From Alnus glutinosa (Eukaryota; Streptophyta; Magnoliopsida; Fagales; Betulaceae), in contig NC_084891.1 in the NCBI RefSeq assembly GCF_958979055.1, forward strand, positions 28,640,001 through 28,704,000: a DNA stretch of 64,000 bases, given 5' to 3'. A program made the translations under genes and the position numbers. The number at the start of each line of letters is the position of its first letter. The first letter of the stretch is position 1. The notes beneath the pieces were generated by a model. The model was given only the letters and a program-made list of their open reading frames with translations. It was not told the DNA's origin and ran no database searches. Shown here one piece after another: positions 32,061 to 43,278 of the stretch.

Positions 32061-33380
32061 CTCGGTTCATGCGTGGCCGTGTAGGAACTACGGCGGCAAA
32101 ACGCAAAACTTCAACCTTTCAAACTCGGTGATAATCCCGAGTTTAGGTTTAGCCATCAAATGGTCTTTTGTTCTTTTATTTTTATTAATCTTGTGATTAA
32201 AATAATATAAAACTCAATTACGTTTTGAGAAAAAAATATATATATTTAAAAAAAAACACACACACACATCATCACTCTAAGGTATGGTCTAACAATAAAT
32301 GATATCCACTCTTTTAACGTGACACTAAAAAACATTGAATCTAAAATGTTATAGTAATTCATTTAAGATTTAATGATGATAGGTCAAGAATTGCACATTT
32401 GAAAATATAGAAGTGACAATTTATGTAGCATTCTCATGATTCCAAGACTCCCAACGATCACTTAAACAATTAAATAAAATGAGTTGGTATTATAATTTTT
32501 ACAATAATCTTCTTACAAATTGACTTGACATTTTATAATTGGAAAAATAATTAATATTGTAAGGTTGACAAGCTATTTACTAACAAATTAAATTGGCAAG
32601 TCAAATTTTTTGTTTAGCCATTTCACCAATTATGAATTGTCACATCAATTTGTAAAAACACTTGTAGTAAACGCTATAGTACTTTTAGCATCACTTAACA
32701 ATTAAATTTGATTGTAGTTGACATAGTAATGTCATGTAGACTGTTATATTAGTTTGTAAGTTCACGTGACATTTACCATATAAATTACTAAATAATTAAA
32801 TTTAATTATAACTGATATGACAATGCCGTGTATACTAAGAGAGCTCGTTTAACAACACCTTCTAGAGTTTTTTTTTTTTTTTTTTTCACTTTTCAACAAA
32901 TAAATAAAAATAATAACCACCAACTCAAAACACTTTAAACTTCTCCTCCGCTTTTCAAAAGTAAAAGATATATGACACGTTGTCATTCTAAGACACAATT
33001 ATTAATCATATTTGCTCACGTGACAATTTTTATTTTTACTTTTTTATTTTTCTTTAGAAAAAAAATCTTAACCCTAGTCCAGAATTACCTTATTATATGG
33101 ATAAAGTGATCAAAAGTTATATCTTACGGTAAAAAAGAATCAAAATCAAAACCAAAATCATATCATATCTGAAAGCAGAATCCACCTCGCGCTATAACAA
33201 CTGTCCAAGTCATTATCAACTTCTTGAGTCCCATCAGCTCGCGCACTCGGCCGTTGCTTAATTCTCAAGCTTTGGGTTTGGGCACACAGGTGCCCGCTAG
33301 ACCACACAGATCATCTTACTCCAGCACGATCGCCACGCGATCCGTACGGACACGTAAAACCAAATCAGCGGCACGAGACG
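32061..33380. other. Divergent intergenic region between PPR and amylase genes
   Basis: No gene is seen. It contains a poly-T run at 32870-32886, a short AC repeat near 32256, and AT-rich DNA with inverted AATTGACTTGACA / TGTCACATCAATTTG phrases at 32515-32660 that suggest a MITE. The last 200 bp become GC-richer towards the amylase 5' UTR. Confidence 0.45.
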
Positions 33381-34551
33381 CTGGACCGCAATGAACGCAC
33401 TGAGACTCCGACACAGCGTAGCACTCTTACAGTTGAATGTGAACATTCCCTCCACCGCGGCACCGAGATGGAACTTTGAGATCCCCCAATTCAAAAAGCC
33501 GATTCCCTTTTTCTTTCATTCCAGTTGTGAAATTCGGAACCAGCGGCTTTCGTTGCGTTATCGAATCAGTTTATCGCATAAGTTCAAGATTCCCTGATCG
33601 CTTTTGTTCTTCTTTAAAATTTTCATCTTATGGATGGATAAGCTGCGTGATTCCAATTCGGTGGTCTCGGCCGAATCTCCAACTTTTTCTTTCTATTTAT
33701 TGGCCGAAGGCAGCAAGCACATAACCCACGCTGCGATCGCAACCTTTAAGCTTTTGGTATGCGGCTTCTTCTGGTGTTGAAATTTCCAGGATTTTCTATA
33801 TTTTATTCTTTATTTTCTCTGTAAAAATGCCTGCAAAATGTTACTGCATTGATAGTTGCATAAGTATTGCTTCTAATACGAAAACAAAAACATGTAGAAA
33901 GAATAATGTTTCGTGCTATCTTAACGGTTCTTGGTTGGTTTGAATGAGCCTCTGATTCTTTTTTAGTCTTTGTGGGAAGAGCTAATGATATCAGTGACGT
34001 TAAAAAACTCATTCTCATTGTAGGTTCAAACTCCAATTCACCAAATAAGTTTCAACACGTTGAATATTTAACTGAAATGACACAGTCAAGTTCGTAATTA
34101 TAATCTACGCTCTGATACTATCTTAAATAACTAGTTATCTTAAAAGCAAGTTGATAGAAAAAGTAAATTTAATCTATTAATTAAAACTTTAACAATAGAT
34201 TAGGTAAACAAATTATTTGTGGTATGAAAATTGAGTTAGTGAGACTGTGTCTCAGAGTAGCTGATATCTTGTCTTTAGGATAAAATTGTTTGTTTACAAA
34301 TGATAGCAGCATATATAAGTTTAATTGTGCTTTATTGTTCGGTTTTTCTATCTGTTTATGGAAAGTATGTGGAAGTGTAAATAATGGTCATGTGCTGGGC
34401 ACGGCTTGGTTCTTCTCTGTCAATGTTTTTGACAACCGTAAGTCGAACGGAAGCCATAAATAGTGATTTTAATGTGGATGCAGGATATCTCTTTGTGCTT
34501 TATACTGTGCAATCCAGCATCAACATTTGGACGACTATCCCGTGATTCGTT
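33381..34551 (+). promoter_or_regulatory. Probable 5' UTR of the amylase gene, with intron
   Basis: A GC-richer stretch from about 33381 to 33756 ends at a plausible donor (CTTTTG|GTATG). An acceptor (GGATGCAG|GATATC) at 34483/34484 precedes the start codon. An in-frame TGA at 34543 blocks any N-terminal extension. The 68-aa ORF at 33391 is therefore more likely leader sequence than an amylase transit peptide. The exact transcription start is unknown. Confidence 0.4.
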
Positions 34552-37500
34552 ATGAGTTACCAGAGCAATGTATGAATCCTGCTTTATCTCTTTCTCTATC
34601 TCAATAAAGAGAGAGGTTTTTTAATAATTTGTTCCTTCATATATGAAACTTTTCGACAATTTTTTTTTTTTTGTTTGTGATAGATATAGTTTTTGGACCT
34701 GCATTTTTCTTTTCTTTCTCTAACCTTGTTGTTGAAATTGCAGGGTTTTTATGAAAGTAATCAACAGAATGATCCTGGTATTCCTTTTTTCTTTAAACCC
34801 TTTGGAAACACATTTCCTTCCTTGATATCTTACTATTTAGAATGTCAGTGGGATTAAAGTAAGAAAAGACTTTAGTATCTCATGATGTGAATGCTTTATA
34901 AATATACTTCTGAATTGACATAGTTTAGGCTCGGCAATTGTTTTGTGTCATGTCCACATGATTATGCTTGGAAATTTGGTTATCTATCGAAGCATAGTCA
35001 CCCAATAAATAATAATTTGGGATAAATTAAATATTGAGATAGAGATGAGAACTAAAGAAATCTAATACTTTTATGTATTAAGATACATAGACTAAAATAT
35101 AAAGAAGAAAAAAGGAAAGCAAAGAAATGTAATTTTAATAAAGTTGAATTATCAGTTCAAGAAATTAGAGCTATAATGTCTAGATCATGAATGAAGCTGG
35201 AGATAGCACAATGAGGGGCTTACATGATCTTTGTTTCTCTAATTTGTATTGATGGTGATGGTTGCTAGTGAAACATAAGTTGAAATCAAATGTAATTTTT
35301 TTAGGGGAAGTTTGTGTATACTTCCCATGTACATGATTTTTCTTCTATTCTAGTAATATTTCTTAGGGTCTCTGTGGAATACATTAAGTTTCAATTTGGT
35401 GATTGAAGTTTAGAAAGGTGCAATCAAGTTTTAAATAAATTTAGAAGTCGTAATTAGGTCCTTTTTTTAGTTAGATGTGATGGAAAGTATCAAATAGCAA
35501 TTTTGACTAATATGGCATATGCTAGATAGCCAATTATCTACGTGATATAGCACTGTCAACAAATAAACGCTTAAGTTATATAATTTTGTTATTAATTAAA
35601 TACAACAATTTTTTTTTTTTTTTATTTTTTTAAATATTAAAGTATGTTAACATGATACATCATTGTTATTCTTAGGTTTGATACACATGCAAATATTTAG
35701 GTGGACTTCTGTTAGTCACGTCAACTACCACATAAGAAATTAACACCAACACATCATTAATTTTTATTAATCAAACTAACGGAAGAAAATTATTTAGGTA
35801 CTTAATTGTAGCTTTCTAGATTTCAGGGATCAAATTAAAATTTTATGTACTTTTTCAAGGACTATAATAAGCGTTTAACTTATTTCTTAATACTAAAAGA
35901 AACATAAGGCTGAATAAAGTATTGTCAGATTTATTGTTATTTTAGAATGCTGGTCTTGTGAAGGAAAAGATATGATATTTTTTAATGATTCTAAACTATG
36001 CTTTTCGATTCATTTGCAGACGTGGTTCTACGCAATGGAAGAGAAATTATTTTGCAGGTAAATTTGACAAGGATGTTGTCTCTTAATGTCTCCATAGTAC
36101 AGAAAGCCATAGCTGGGACCATCATTGCCATCTATATTCTACACATAAAATCTGTAATCTTTATAAGATAAAACAATTGAATTCTGTCCAAATGGGATTC
36201 TTCTTCTGTCTATTACTTGAAGCTTTTCTAGCTTTATTCTTAAATAAATCAGGGTTTATAGTCCATTCAACCATTTTTGAATGCTTAAACCTTTCAAGAA
36301 CATTGAAGCACGTAGATGGTGACAGAAAAATACACTTTACAGGCTTTTAACTGGGAATCTCATAAACATGATTGGTGGAGAAATTTGGAAAGGAAAGTTC
36401 CTGATATTGCAAAATCTGGGTTTACTTCTGCATGGTTGCCACCAGCAACTCATTCCTTCTCATCTGAAGGTTGGAGGCATTGATTCATTAAACTTCTAGA
36501 TTCATCTCTTAACTTTTACATGCATACTTAACTCGCTCACTGTGCTTTTTATCATTTTCCTCTCACTTACAGGCTACCTTCCACAGAACCTTTATTCCCT
36601 CAATTCTTCATATGGTTCTGAGCACCTGTTGAAAAATTTACTTCAAAAAATGAAGCAATACAAGGTTAGAGCAATGGCTGACATAGTAATCAATCATCGT
36701 GTTGGAACATCACAAGGGCATGGGGGAATGTATAACCGTTATGATGGAATTCCTATAGCATGGGATGAACGTGCTGTCACATCTTGTACTGGTGGATTGG
36801 TAATGATATTTATTCTAGCTAATATATTTTCAATATGGCATGATAGATAATAACATTTATATTTTTATTTTGTCTCTATCGTTATGTTCCAGGGTAATCG
36901 AAGTACCGGGGACAACTTCCATGGGGTTCCAAATATTGATCATAGCCAAGAATTTGTTCGAAAAGATATTATTGCATGGCTCCAGTGGCTACGAAATAGT
37001 GTTGGCTTTCAGGATTTTCGTTTTGATTTTGCAAGAGGGTAACTGCGATCCTACACTTTGAAATCAATTGTCTTTCATTGGCTTTACTTGCTGCTGATTG
37101 TTTATGTCTCCTAAATGTTTTGATTTAGTTATTCAGCAAAATATGTGAAAGAATATATTGAAGGAGCTAAGCCAATATTTTCTGTTGGGGAGTACTGGGA
37201 TTCTTGCAATTACAATGGTCATGGCTTGGACTATAACCAAGGTATGGTACATTCATGTCTGTCATGGACCAAAAAATTGATTGCATTGTTAAAAAGAAAG
37301 TAAGCTGAACTCTGAATTGATAGATATGTGATTTGTCTAGAACTTAGAAGTTATGGAAGGCAAGATAAGAAAAACGGAAAATAAGAAAGTAACCCTTGAA
37401 GTTGAACTTCTCTAATTGCTCTTTATTTAACGTATGTATTCTTATGTTCACAAATTCCTCATATAACTGGTCAATAGTGCATTGTTGTTTCTTATGAGTT

Positions 37501-40298
37501 TTCTTTTATTCCATGTTAAAAAGCATGCCTGTTGGGCTACTATTCCATATACTGCCTTATTTGGAACATTGTCTTCTCAAATGTCTAATTCCCCCCCCCC
37601 CCCCCCCCCCCCCCCCACTCACACACACCTCCTGAGCACGTCCTACCCTTTTGTAATGGATGAAAATTTTAATATAGTGCTGAGCATACTATTCCAATCT
37701 TCAGTATGATCTTATTGATAGTTCTCTGATGTTTCCATTCATTCGCAAACTCTACCTGCAGATAGCCATAGACAGCGGATGGTCAATTGGATTGATGGCA
37801 CAGGACAGCTTTCAACTGCATTTGACTTTACAACAAAGGGAATTCTTCAGGTATTCCAAATTGTTATATACTCAGTAATTATGCTGTCAAAGAAATATGG
37901 TAGCAGAGTCTTTTACATCAATCATTTAATATGTTAGCTTTCAGTAATTTAATATGTTCAGTAAGTTTGGTATAACCCATACATGTAATTTTAGTTAAAT
38001 TACAGCAAAAACTACTGATTCCATTGAGGTTTTAGACATTTTAGTTAGAAAATATATTTATTAATCTATTTCTTTGTAGGAAGCTGTTAAGGGACAATTC
38101 TGGCGTTTACGTGATCCTCAAGGGAAACCACCTGGTGTTATGGGATGGTGGCCTTCAAGAGCTGTCACATTCATAGATAACCATGATACAGGATCAACCC
38201 AGGTACTTAATGTTCTTTCCTAGTGTTGCTTAGTGCTCAGTTAATTGTAGGAGTTTATTTCACTTGCCTTTTGTGCTCAGTGCATATATAGAGAGTATAC
38301 AATTTTGTGATGGAAATTGCAGCAAATAGGATAAGCATCTCCCGCTGTCTGATATATGTCTTTTTTGTTCATATTTCACATGATCTGTTATTATTTTGCT
38401 TGCTATCAAATTATTGTAGAGTAAGCAAAATTTAACATATGCCACCAACCACTGCAAATAAATTTAGGTGGCCTTTGGTGTCAAATGTCAGCATTGAGTA
38501 ACTTGAATCCAGAGTTACACATAAAGGGTTCAGGTAAGGTCCTAGGATAGCTTACCACAAAATGTTGTGATTTAGGTTTTGTTAGGTTGACAGTTGAGCA
38601 GCATTTTTTTATATTTACAATAAAATCAAGTTGGTCACCGAGTCGGGTTCATTAATTAGAATCTTCCTGCTGACCCAAGAAAAATAATTGGTTGCTGGTC
38701 AACAAAGTCCCAAGTGAGGCCAGATTTCTAGGTAATAGGTCGCAGTTGTACTTAACAGTTGTGGGCTCATTCCAACTCTGACTTATTATCAACATAATCT
38801 GAGATTTTCTTTTTGTCAAATATTATTGTCAGTTAATGCCACCAGTTTTAATGTTTTTTGAAATTTATCTTCTGTTTCACTTATAGAAAATACTGAATCC
38901 ACTTAACCTAGTCTTTTACTCTTGCAGGCTCATTGGCCCTTCCCTTCAAATCACATTATGGAGGTACGTAAACTTGTTTTCTACATGTAATATATCTGTT
39001 CAATTTTAATCTTCTGCCATTGGGAATGGAACCTCTCAACTTGTAAGTGTCAGAAATCAAGGACTCTGTTGCAGGTAGGAGTCCCAGGTTTTATCTCTAT
39101 TAATTTTGAGATATTAACAAGCAAAGAACTTTACTTATTAATTTAATCATCCAAATTTGTAACTCATCTAATAGGCAAGGGATAATTACATCTAAGATTT
39201 ACATGTGGTAGTCCATGTCACATGGTTTCTAATTTCTGTGTCGATCCATGCCAGACTTGTATGGTGCATAGATTGTCCCGTTAAATTCTCTACTCCTTTC
39301 AGGAGATTCAACAATTAGGGAACTTGTGGATTAGATTCGAAGTAGTCACAATTGACAACTTTGCCTGAGTCCTCAACTTCAATATTTCATCTGCAAAGGT
39401 AAAAGCCTGGGTTGGGGTTGGTGTATATTTTAGCTTCAAATCATACCAATTAGAACAAGAAAAATGAAAAAGAAAAGAAAAGGTTTCCTATGCTAGCAAC
39501 TCAACCACAAACGCCTAATTCATATCCTACCATTATGGGCATATACAGGTGCCTCTTCTATTGACAGACATTGTGAAACTAGTTTTGCTGACAGATTCTT
39601 TTCCTTGTGAGTTTTCCCTTTTAAATACATTTGAAATGCTGAATTTGAGCTCCATACCATATTGGATTCCAAAAGCCTATTGTGTTTCTGTGCAACATAT
39701 CCCACATATAAGAATTCAGATTGCCTGCAGTTAATTTCATGAGGTCTATCAGCCAAGGTCCTAAACAGGTCAGAAAATGTTGTTGTCTCCCAGTTCAAAC
39801 TTCAAAGTGATATTTTCACTCTCCTTCATCAATTTCACCAATTCGAAGAAAGCTTTGTTTATATGTCATGAAATTTTATCTATTTTTTGATTGTTGTGCA
39901 GTGACTTATGAGTCCAATTTCTGCAGGGCTATGCATATATACTCACGCATCCAGGAATACCAACCGTGTTTTATGACCACTTTTATGATTGGGGCGATTC
40001 CATTCATGACCAAATCGTGAAACTGGTATGCTATGTAACTTATTTTCACTTATCGAATTGTCCTCTTTGAGTGCACCATAGTCAAGCTTCTCAAATGTGC
40101 CTGCAGCTCAACATTCGAAAGCGTCAGGACATTCACAGCCGATCATCTATTGGTATTCTGGAGGCACAGCCAAATCTCTACTCTGCAATCATTGGGGAGA
40201 AAGTGTGCATGAAGATTGGGGATGGATCATGGTGTCCAACGGGCAGAGAGTGGACACTAGCAACTTGTGGCCACAGATATGCAGTATGGCAGAAGTAA
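34552..40298 (+). CDS. AMY2: Alpha-amylase, cytosolic AMY2 type (GH13)
   Basis: Twelve coding exons: 34552-34569, 34744-34777, 36020-36057, 36343-36469, 36573-36799, 36893-37038, 37129-37241, 37762-37850, 38080-38202, 38928-38963, 39927-40025 and 40107-40298. All junctions are GT-AG and phases add up to 413 aa, as I recall for Arabidopsis AMY2. The enzyme cleaves internal alpha-1,4 bonds of starch and maltooligosaccharides. The GH13 regions are intact: [14 protein letters not shown] (nucleophile Asp), FSVGEYWD (acid/base Glu) and FIDNHDTGS (third acidic residue). The C-terminal beta domain ends HRYAVWQK. There is no signal or transit peptide (start MSYQSNGFYESN), so it is probably cytosolic. 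The first coding exon is only 18 nt. Intron 7 carries a 26-base poly-C run. Polyadenylation signals follow at 40403 and 40479. Confidence 0.95.
35390..35890. mobile_element. MITE-like insertion in amylase intron 2
   Basis: The edges carry inverted phrases: TTTCAATTTGGTGATTGAAGTTT on the left, and on the right TCAGGGATCAAATTAAAATTTTATGTAC. The inner segments TTAGTTAGATGTGATGG and ATCAAACTAACGGAAG are also roughly inverted. It has no coding capacity. The intron is the longest in the gene, and this insertion explains part of its length. Confidence 0.4.
37591..37616. repeat. Poly-C run of 26 bases
   Basis: An uninterrupted C tract lies in amylase intron 7, followed by ACTCACACACACC. Long G/C homopolymers are rare in plant DNA. 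The length could be affected by sequencing or assembly. Confidence 0.8.
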
Positions 40299-40402
40299 TA
40301 TGCTTCAAAAGCTATTTTATCCCTTTTCGCTTTGTCTACTTTCGGCTTGGCGCTGGGCTGGGCTTTAGTTTCTCTCTTCAGCCGTAGTCTTAATAGTGTA
40401 TA

Positions 40403-40484
40403 AATAAAGCCTCCAATCTGCACTGGGAACCGTTGTACTGTTTGTATTTTGATTTCATTTATGCAGCGGATCCTGTGTAATAAA
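40403..40484 (+). terminator. Polyadenylation signals of the amylase gene
   Basis: AATAAA occurs at 40403-40408 and 40479-40484, 105 and 181 bp after the stop codon. Either is suitably placed for 3'-end formation. Confidence 0.5.
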
Positions 40485-40499
40485 GCAGTCATATTATAA

Positions 40500-41700
40500 T
40501 AAAATTTCGTTTACGGATGGGGATTCATGCAATAGGGCTATTGCATGTGAGAGCCTGCTTAAGCCCTATCTAAACTGTCCATATACATGCCCAAACAGGT
40601 GAGGCCCGGACAAACTCTCACGTGACTGCCCGTGCATGCAATAGGGGAATGTTCATTTACTACTATTACAGGACTGTTTCTTGAAGCATATTCTTCGTCT
40701 GAAGCAAAAGGAGATGTTGCTTTCATGGCTTAGGTAGCTAGAATATGTTTCTTCCTCCTTCCCACAGGTGGAATCACAAGTAGATTGGACGGTTTGATTC
40801 CGGTCTACTCTGTCGTCTTCGTATCAACATAGATTTGATATGCTCCTTCGATGTGTTTGTCAACAAATGACAGTGTGGTTTGAGAAGCAGCTGCCCCACC
40901 AAACTATTGTTTGAAAGAACCTCTGATGGACGTGAAAGGTCCCAAGGTTGGCAAAACACGCAGGTGCGTGGCAAAGTTCTCAGGCTTATTTTATTCCTTG
41001 AATTGTAGAAGAATCCAAAAATCCAAAGTTCCACACCCCCCCCCCCCCCCGGGTGTTGAGACCATTGTTCCAGGATAAGGATCCCTACAATCCTGTGAGA
41101 GAGGGGCTTCCTTACCTTAGCAAAACTGCCCCTCCACCCCCCCCCCCCCCCCCACCAAAAAAAAAAGGAACAAAAGTAAAAAGAGAAAGGGAGGTGAGAG
41201 TGGGCTTCCTTGCCCGATTAGTCTCAAAAGGTAACGAAAGCGTGCAAAGGTTTTTCGGGCGAGACGGAGATTGACCCTTGAGTACAAAGGCTGAGTTTTG
41301 ACCTTGCTCGACCCCTCTTGTTCGGGCAGGATTTCTCTGCTTGAGTAGGGTAGCCCCCTCTCATATACTCCTAAAAAAAAGGGCAAAAGTAAGAGGAGAG
41401 ATCCTAATTATAGGGATTCCGCTCCATTGTTCCGACTCCATTGCAAAGCACTACAAAGTATTGCCTTGCGCAGTTGACTTCCACTAGCATTTTTTTTTTC
41501 TTCTTGGGGTTAAAGGACAGACAACCCCATACAAAAGTTGGCAACTGCATAGCACAGTAAAACTAGTAAATTGCTGAATAGCACGAGAGACCAAAAGTAA
41601 TGATAGAACTCTAATAAAGAAAGCAAAAGCTAGGTGCCATCGAGACTTTATCATATCTAGACATACATATAGACAGAAATCTCATTAGTCAAAGCACAAA
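40500..41700. other. Spacer with poly-C tracts
   Basis: No gene is supported. An inverted repeat at 40523-40650 pairs ATGCAATAGGG...GCATGTGAGAG with CTCTCACGTGAC...CATGCAATAGG (a MITE). C runs lie at 41036-41050 and 41137-41153. The minus-strand ORF of 89 aa at 41117-41386 has a C-rich-derived tail and no known relative. Confidence 0.45.
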
Positions 41701-41717
41701 TCACCATCATATTACAA

Positions 41718-41755
<38 letters not shown>

Positions 41756-42378
41756 TAGATTTAGATGGAATAAAGATATGGAATGGAGGTGAATTATGGA
41801 TGTTGTGAATATATAGGGGTCCAGTTTACCAGCTAGGTATTTTGGAAGCCCATATAATAATGGATATCAGTTGCATGGCACAAATGGATGTAGAGAGAAG
41901 GTTTGATCCACCTACTATGTACCCTATACCCTATAAGAGACAGAGAGAGTCACATGGCAGTAGAGCTGGAAAGAGACTCGGCCCCCCAATCAACATCACA
42001 ACCATCGTCATCGCCCTCATCATTCGTGTTTTGAATTTGTAACTCACTAAGACAACAACTTGGCTGGCCGGCCACGTACATCTCTTCCCTAACGTTCAAC
42101 CCAACGACACATTTTTCTAATCAAATGTGCGAAATGCGAAAGTGCTTACTATCCTCTCTCTCTCTCTCACGTGACATAGTGTCATGATCTTATCATTCAT
42201 TGTTAAACAAAAGAGCAAAAGATCCATCTCAGTCGTCCTTCTTTCCGCCCAATCACTCTCTCTCTCTCTCTATGTTTGTGTGTATATATATATATATATA
42301 CACATTAGGTCAGAAATAATAATATTTTTTATATTTTTTATGATTTGGAAGAGTATTTTGATATGATTTAAAAGTGAG

Positions 42379-42422
<44 letters not shown>

Positions 42423-42960
42423 TAATGGACGCTTCAAAAGTGTTTTGTGTTTAAATGGTTTGTTAAAAAATAAAAAATAAATATAAAGTGTTTTCAAAGG
42501 GTTACCAAATGAGATGAAGTGGATTTGAATAGTCTCAAAAACTCCAAAAGTTGGTCCTCTAATTATGTAGGTCATCACTGTCCTCTGTACAAAATAGAGA
42601 ATATTTCATCAATGAAAGGACGGGGTGGGACTCCGGTTACAGTTTTACAATCCACAATATTTCATCAATCCCTGGTGCATGCCTTTGGCCGGGTCCAGGA
42701 AACATGGTAAAAATTAACTTTATTTGATAGCAACTACCGCTTCATTCAAGTAATGAATGCTCTCCTAGCTAGACAAGCTATAATTTTATTTAAAATTGTA
42801 TTTTAAAAATCTTCAACGATAATTTCTCGGATTAACAAGGTAATTTTTTAAAAAAATCTTTAATTTTGAATTTAAACTTTTTAAACATTCAATTCCGATC
42901 AAATTTCATTGAAAATGTAATTATAAAAAAAATAATTTATATAATTTTTAAACCTTTTTT
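41701..42960. other. Spacer rich in simple repeats
   Basis: It contains (GA)n at 41724-41751, CT tracts at 42153-42168 and 42255-42271, (TA)n at 42284-42300 and a long T run followed by (GT)n at about 42380-42423. The small ORF at 41842-42042 is unrecognised. Confidence 0.45.
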
Positions 42961-43062
42961 TTTTTTTGACATGTCCACACAAGAGGGGGAAGATGGAATT
43001 TGAACTAGTGACCTCCACTTCATGAGGCGTGATCTCCAACCGATTTAGTTATCCCTTGGGGA
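42960..43062 (-). mobile_element. SINE, reversed copy
   Basis: On the minus strand it reads GATAACTAAATCGGTTGGAGATCACG then GGTCACTAGTTCAAATTCC and GTGTGGACATGTCAAAAAAA. This is the same organisation as 28425-28515, with the poly-T at 42956-42968 as its tail. A short AATTTTTA repeat on both sides may be a target-site duplication. Confidence 0.6.
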
Positions 43063-43136
43063 CAATTTTTATACTACGTGGCGTACTATCGTTGCCATCC
43101 TGTCACTCTTAACATCATCATAGTCATTAGAAACAC

Positions 43137-43278
43137 GTTACATGCACATTTTTTGTATATATATTTTGTACATCATTTTTTAAAATCAACCATTGAATCT
43201 GTAAGATCCACATGTGGATCCTACGAATCCAATGATTTATTTTAAAAAGTGATGTAAAAAATATATGCAAAAATTGTT
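43137..43278. mobile_element. Palindromic MITE with perfect central palindrome
   Basis: The centre GATCCACATGTGGATC is a perfect palindrome. It is flanked outward by AAATCAACCATTGAATCTGTAA and GAATCCAATGATTTATTTT, which pair, and by GTACATCATTTTTT / AAAAAGTGATGTA. It belongs to the same family as 16190-16332 and 16395-16612. Confidence 0.65.

Noticed and set aside
33391-33597. 68-aa ORF as an amylase transit peptide
   Set aside because: It ends in a stop, and an in-frame TGA lies directly before the amylase ATG, so it cannot join the enzyme without an unsupported splice.
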